Shown in pieces: positions 17,160 through 19,431 of a DNA stretch of 19,431 bases. The notes beneath the pieces were generated by a model, which was given only the letters and a program-made list of their open reading frames with translations, had not been told where the DNA came from and did no database searches. The stretch comes from Thermoanaerobacterales bacterium. GTDB lineage: Bacteria; Bacillota; Thermosediminibacteria; Thermosediminibacterales; Tepidanaerobacteraceae. The DNA is taken from contig DUNY01000436.1 of NCBI GenBank assembly GCA_012839145.1, positions 1 through 19,431 of the forward strand, written 5' to 3'. Both the position numbers and the translations under genes were made by a program. Within the stretch, counting starts at the first letter, position 1, and each line of letters begins with the position of its first letter.

Positions 17160-17831
17160 ATGACTCTAGATTTTGACAATACTATAGCTGATATCGAAAA
17201 GCATACTCAGCAATTAATTGTCGAGTATGCTATGAAAAAAAGCATTAAAGAAAAACTGGATAAGGATCTACTTACAAAACAAAATGAGCTTGAGCAAGTA
17301 TCAAATCTAATTGATATATTGGAACAGGTAAGATTTTTATTGCAAAGGACTTCTGAATATGCCAGAGAACAAATAAAGCAACAAATTGAGATGCTGGTTA
17401 CACATTGTCTTCAATTTGTTTTTGGCCCTAGCCTTGAATTTGAAATCGAGCTAAATGAAGTTCGCGGCAAAACCAGTGCCGAATTTTATGTAATTTCAAC
17501 ATACAATGATGTAAAGATTAAAACAAAACCCCAAGATGCAAGGGGTGGGGGGATTGTTGACGTTATCTCATTAGCCCTTAGGATAGCGGTCATCCAAAGT
17601 ACTGATACATATAAGGATGGGCCGTTGATTTTAGATGAACCGGCAAAACATGTGAGCAGTGAGTATATAAGTAATGTAGCACGATTTTTAAAACAAATAA
17701 GTGATGTTTTCCACCGACAGATAATAATGGTGACTCATAATCAATATTTGAGCGAAATAGCTGACCTAACTTATAAAGTTGAATTAAAAAACGGAGCCAG
17801 TGAAGTAACAGTATACAATTTAGAGCAATAA
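17160..17831 (+). CDS. Rad50/SbcC-like ATPase, C-terminal half (signature, Walker B, H-switch)
   Basis: This is the C-terminal half of an SMC/Rad50-type ATPase, 223 residues. A coiled coil covers about 8-80. The ATPase lobe follows, with a signature-like motif DARGGGIVDVISLALR (126-141) in place of the usual LSGGE/Q, Walker B GPLILDEP (154-161; D159, E160), a D-loop region (KHVSSEY) and the H-switch His193 in IIMVTHN. It has no Walker A, so it is complementary to the product of 15451-16893; together they would make one composite ATP-binding cassette pair. ATG 17160 lies 2 nt after the small coiled-coil gene with GGGGTG upstream. A fragment of a single broken gene is unlikely, as both halves and the spacer gene are intact and each has a ribosome binding site. 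No terminator was found in the 42 nt before the rny promoter. Confidence 0.86.
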   Translation: MTLDFDNTIADIEKHTQQLIVEYAMKKSIKEKLDKDLLTKQNELEQVSNLIDILEQVRFLLQRTSEYAREQIKQQIEMLVTHCLQFVFGPSLEFEIELNEVRGKTSAEFYVISTYNDVKIKTKPQDARGGGIVDVISLALRIAVIQSTDTYKDGPLILDEPAKHVSSEYISNVARFLKQISDVFHRQIIMVTHNQYLSEIADLTYKVELKNGASEVTVYNLEQ

Positions 17832-17873
17832 CTACACCTTCTCGTGCTTAGGCTTTCTTGCATTTTGTTTTTC

Positions 17874-17902
17874 TTGACATGATTATTAAAAAAGTATAAA
17901 AT
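17874..17902 (+). promoter_or_regulatory. Sigma-A promoter of the rny leader
   Basis: A perfect TTGACA (17874-17879), a 17-nt spacer and TAAAAT (17897-17902). A TATAAA at 17895-17900 with a 15-nt spacer is the alternative -10. Transcription would begin near 17909, about 136 nt before the rny start. Confidence 0.78.
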
Positions 17903-17908
17903 TAAAAT

Positions 17909-18014
17909 AGTATTGAAACTAGGTTTTTCTTTAGGCCTGACGGTTCGGGGGCACTGTAAATTAAATTGGAGTATTCTCTATTTAATTAAAAAAACCGAGT
18001 TCCCCTCGGTTTTT
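17909..18014 (+). ncRNA. Structured leader RNA of rny with candidate terminator/antiterminator switch
   Basis: The predicted transcript from about 17909 holds two internal hairpins: CCTGA/TCGGG (17936-17940 with 17945-17949) and AATTAAAT...GAG/CTC...ATTTAATT (17959-17987). Its 5' segment ACTAGGTTTTT (17918-17928) is complementary at 10 of 11 positions to AAAAACCGAGT (17990-18000), the left arm of the terminator that follows. The closing helix would enclose both hairpins as a three-way junction and exclude the terminator. I do not recognise it as a known riboswitch class. It could also be a free-standing small RNA with its own promoter and terminator. Start position is inferred from the promoter. 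Confidence 0.55.
17990..18014 (+). terminator. Intrinsic terminator in the rny leader
   Basis: AAAAACCGAG (17990-17999) pairs with CTCGGTTTTT (18005-18014) around a TTCCC loop, a 10-bp stem whose right arm supplies the T-run (18010-18014). It stands 30 nt before the rny start codon, between promoter and gene, so rny expression must read through it or start elsewhere. Confidence 0.88.
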
Positions 18015-18044
18015 ATTGTTTTATGTTACAGGAGGTGAAATAGT

Positions 18045-19431
18045 ATCAACAGTGTAAACATAATAGTTAATTTAGCTATTGGATTAATAGCTTTAGCCGC
18101 TGGATACTTTATCCGGAAATACATTGCTGAAGCTAAGATAAACTCGGCGGAAGAGTCGGCAAAAAAGATATTGGAAGATGCCGAAAACAAAGCCGAATCT
18201 ATTAGAAGGGAATCTCTCGTAGAAGCTAAAGAAGAAATATTAAAACTTAGAAATGAAGCTGAAAAAGAGCTGCGCGAGAGAAGAAACGAACTGCAACGTT
18301 CCGAAAGAAGATTGATTCAAAAAGAGGAATCTCTTGACAGAAAGATTGAAGCCATTGAGAAAAAAGAAGAAGCCATAATTAAAAAGCAAAACGAGACAAG
18401 TCAAATCCACGAGAAAGTTAATGAGTTATACTCCCAGCAACTTGCAGAGCTTGAGCGAATTTCATCACTCACTACCGAAGAAGCTAAAGAGTTTTTATTA
18501 AATAAAATAAAAGATGAGATACGCCATGATGCTGCCGTGATGATTAAAGAAATTGAAACTCAAGCAAAAGAAGAAGCTCAGAAGAGGGCAAAGGAAATTA
18601 TCTCCTGTGCCATTCAAAAATGCGCGGCTGATCAAGTTACTGAGACTACAGTATCAGTAGTTGCGCTACCCAATGATGAAATGAAGGGTCGTATTATAGG
18701 TAGAGAAGGCAGGAATATAAGAGCTTTAGAAACTCTTACAGGAATCGATCTTATAATTGATGATACTCCTGAGGCGGTTATTCTTTCAGGATTTGATCCG
18801 ATAAGACGTCAAGTGGCCAAAATTGCTCTGGAAAAACTGATCTTAGATGGAAGAATTCATCCTGCCCGTATTGAAGAAATGGTTGAAAAAGCTCAAAAAG
18901 AAGTTGATAGTATAATAAGAGATGAAGGAGAAAAAGCAACATTTGACACAGATATTCACGGCCTTCACAGTGACCTCATAAAATACCTTGGAAAATTATA
19001 TTATAGGACTAGTTATGGTCAAAATGTATTGCATCATTCCATAGAAGTTGCTCACTTGGCAGGGGCTATGGCTGCAGAATTAGGTGTAGACATTAAACTT
19101 ACGAAGAGAGCCGGTTTATTACATGATATAGGTAAGAGTGTTGATCAGGAAGGCCCTCATGCATTGGTAGGATCTGAACTGGCCAAAAAATATGGAGAAT
19201 CCTTCGAGGTTGTTAATGCCATAGCGTCTCACCATAATGATGTTGAACCTCAGACGGTGGAGGCCATATTGGTTCAAGCGGCAGATGCTGTATCAGCTGC
19301 AAGACCAGGAGCTAGAAGAGAAACCCTGGAAGCTTATATAAAAAGACTGGAAAAACTCGAGGAAATAGCCAATTCCTTTACTGGAGTTGAGAAATCCTAT
19401 GCAATACAGGCAGGTCGAGAAATACGAATTA
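18045..19431 (+). CDS. rny: Ribonuclease Y, 3' end outside the window, apparent ATC start
   Basis: RNase Y is a membrane-anchored endoribonuclease that starts mRNA turnover in Firmicutes. About 462 codons are present; the family usually has about 510-520. An N-terminal TM helix (about 6-23, [18 protein letters not shown]) leads into a long charged coiled coil (about 28-190). A KH domain follows with [10 protein letters not shown] (215-224). The HD domain has H331 ([10 protein letters not shown]) and the HD pair H360-D361 (LLHDIGKS). The frame opens after TGA at 18036-18038 and contains no ATG, GTG or TTG before the TM segment. A perfect AGGAGGTG (18030-18037) sits 7 nt before ATC 18045, the likely start, giving (M)[11 protein letters not shown] 18171 is in frame but would delete the membrane anchor. 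It lies behind its own promoter and a terminator-bearing leader. Confidence 0.92.
   Translation, partial: MNSVNIIVNLAIGLIALAAGYFIRKYIAEAKINSAEESAKKILEDAENKAESIRRESLVEAKEEILKLRNEAEKELRERRNELQRSERRLIQKEESLDRKIEAIEKKEEAIIKKQNETSQIHEKVNELYSQQLAELERISSLTTEEAKEFLLNKIKDEIRHDAAVMIKEIETQAKEEAQKRAKEIISCAIQKCAADQVTETTVSVVALPNDEMKGRIIGREGRNIRALETLTGIDLIIDDTPEAVILSGFDPIRRQVAKIALEKLILDGRIHPARIEEMVEKAQKEVDSIIRDEGEKATFDTDIHGLHSDLIKYLGKLYYRTSYGQNVLHHSIEVAHLAGAMAAELGVDIKLTKRAGLLHDIGKSVDQEGPHALVGSELAKKYGESFEVVNAIASHHNDVEPQTVEAILVQAADAVSAARPGARRETLEAYIKRLEKLEEIANSFTGVEKSYAIQAGREIRI

Noticed and set aside
15451..17831. One sbcC gene broken by frameshifts
   Set aside because: Each segment ends cleanly, starts again with its own Shine-Dalgarno sequence and keeps complete motifs; no leftover SbcC sequence lies in the other frames between them.
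17832..17873. Terminator after the Rad50 C-half
   Set aside because: The 42 nt contain T-rich stretches but no stem of more than a few pairs.
14453..18044. recX between recA and rny
   Set aside because: I looked for the small helical RecX in all frames of this interval and found only the four SbcCD-like genes and the rny leader. It may be elsewhere in the genome.

Overview
The window is an AT-rich, densely packed stretch of a Clostridia-type Firmicutes chromosome. Every gene is on the + strand. The gene order rnj, tepA, ylzJ, ftsK/spoIIIE, rodZ-like, rimO, pgsA, cinA, thpR, recA, rny matches the conserved housekeeping block around recA in this phylum, and tepA with ftsK/spoIIIE points to an endospore-forming lineage. 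Strong Shine-Dalgarno sequences and very frequent TTG starts fit the same picture. I cannot name the genus from sequence alone. No tRNA, rRNA, CRISPR array, insertion sequence or attachment site was seen, and no gap without a gene exceeds about 215 nt.

Layout. 1-1721: RNase J ending in a strong terminator. 1706-2737: tepA and ylzJ, a protease/small-protein pair. 2735-5965: ftsK/spoIIIE, preceded by a structured leader, and a RodZ-like HTH membrane protein. 6046-8005: a transcription unit of rimO overlapping pgsA, with a good promoter and a strong terminator. 8008-10112: a unit with its own extended -10 promoter, encoding an unknown one-TM protein and a compact FtsH-like membrane protease. 10238-13337: cinA, a membrane-anchored metallophosphoesterase and a broken thpR. 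13360-17831: recA under a promoter with a LexA box, followed without any gap by four genes. 17874 to the end: rny behind its own promoter and a roughly 106-nt leader that ends in a terminator.

The most unusual part is 14454-17831. Where recX would often sit between recA and rny, there is an SbcD/Mre11-like nuclease followed by an SbcC/Rad50-like ATPase split over separate polypeptides. The N-terminal half carries Walker A, a long coiled coil and a terminal CxxC hook. A small all-helical protein follows, then a C-terminal half carrying an altered signature motif, Walker B and the H-switch. Tight coupling to recA suggests the set is induced with the SOS response and acts on DNA ends or recombination intermediates.

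The second unusual region is upstream of rny. A leader RNA can fold either as an intrinsic terminator or as a closed three-way junction that sequesters the terminator's left arm, which is a riboswitch-like arrangement. The rny reading frame itself has no ATG, GTG or TTG at its 5' end and appears to start at ATC behind a perfect ribosome binding site. RNase J and RNase Y, two central mRNA-decay nucleases, thus bracket the window.
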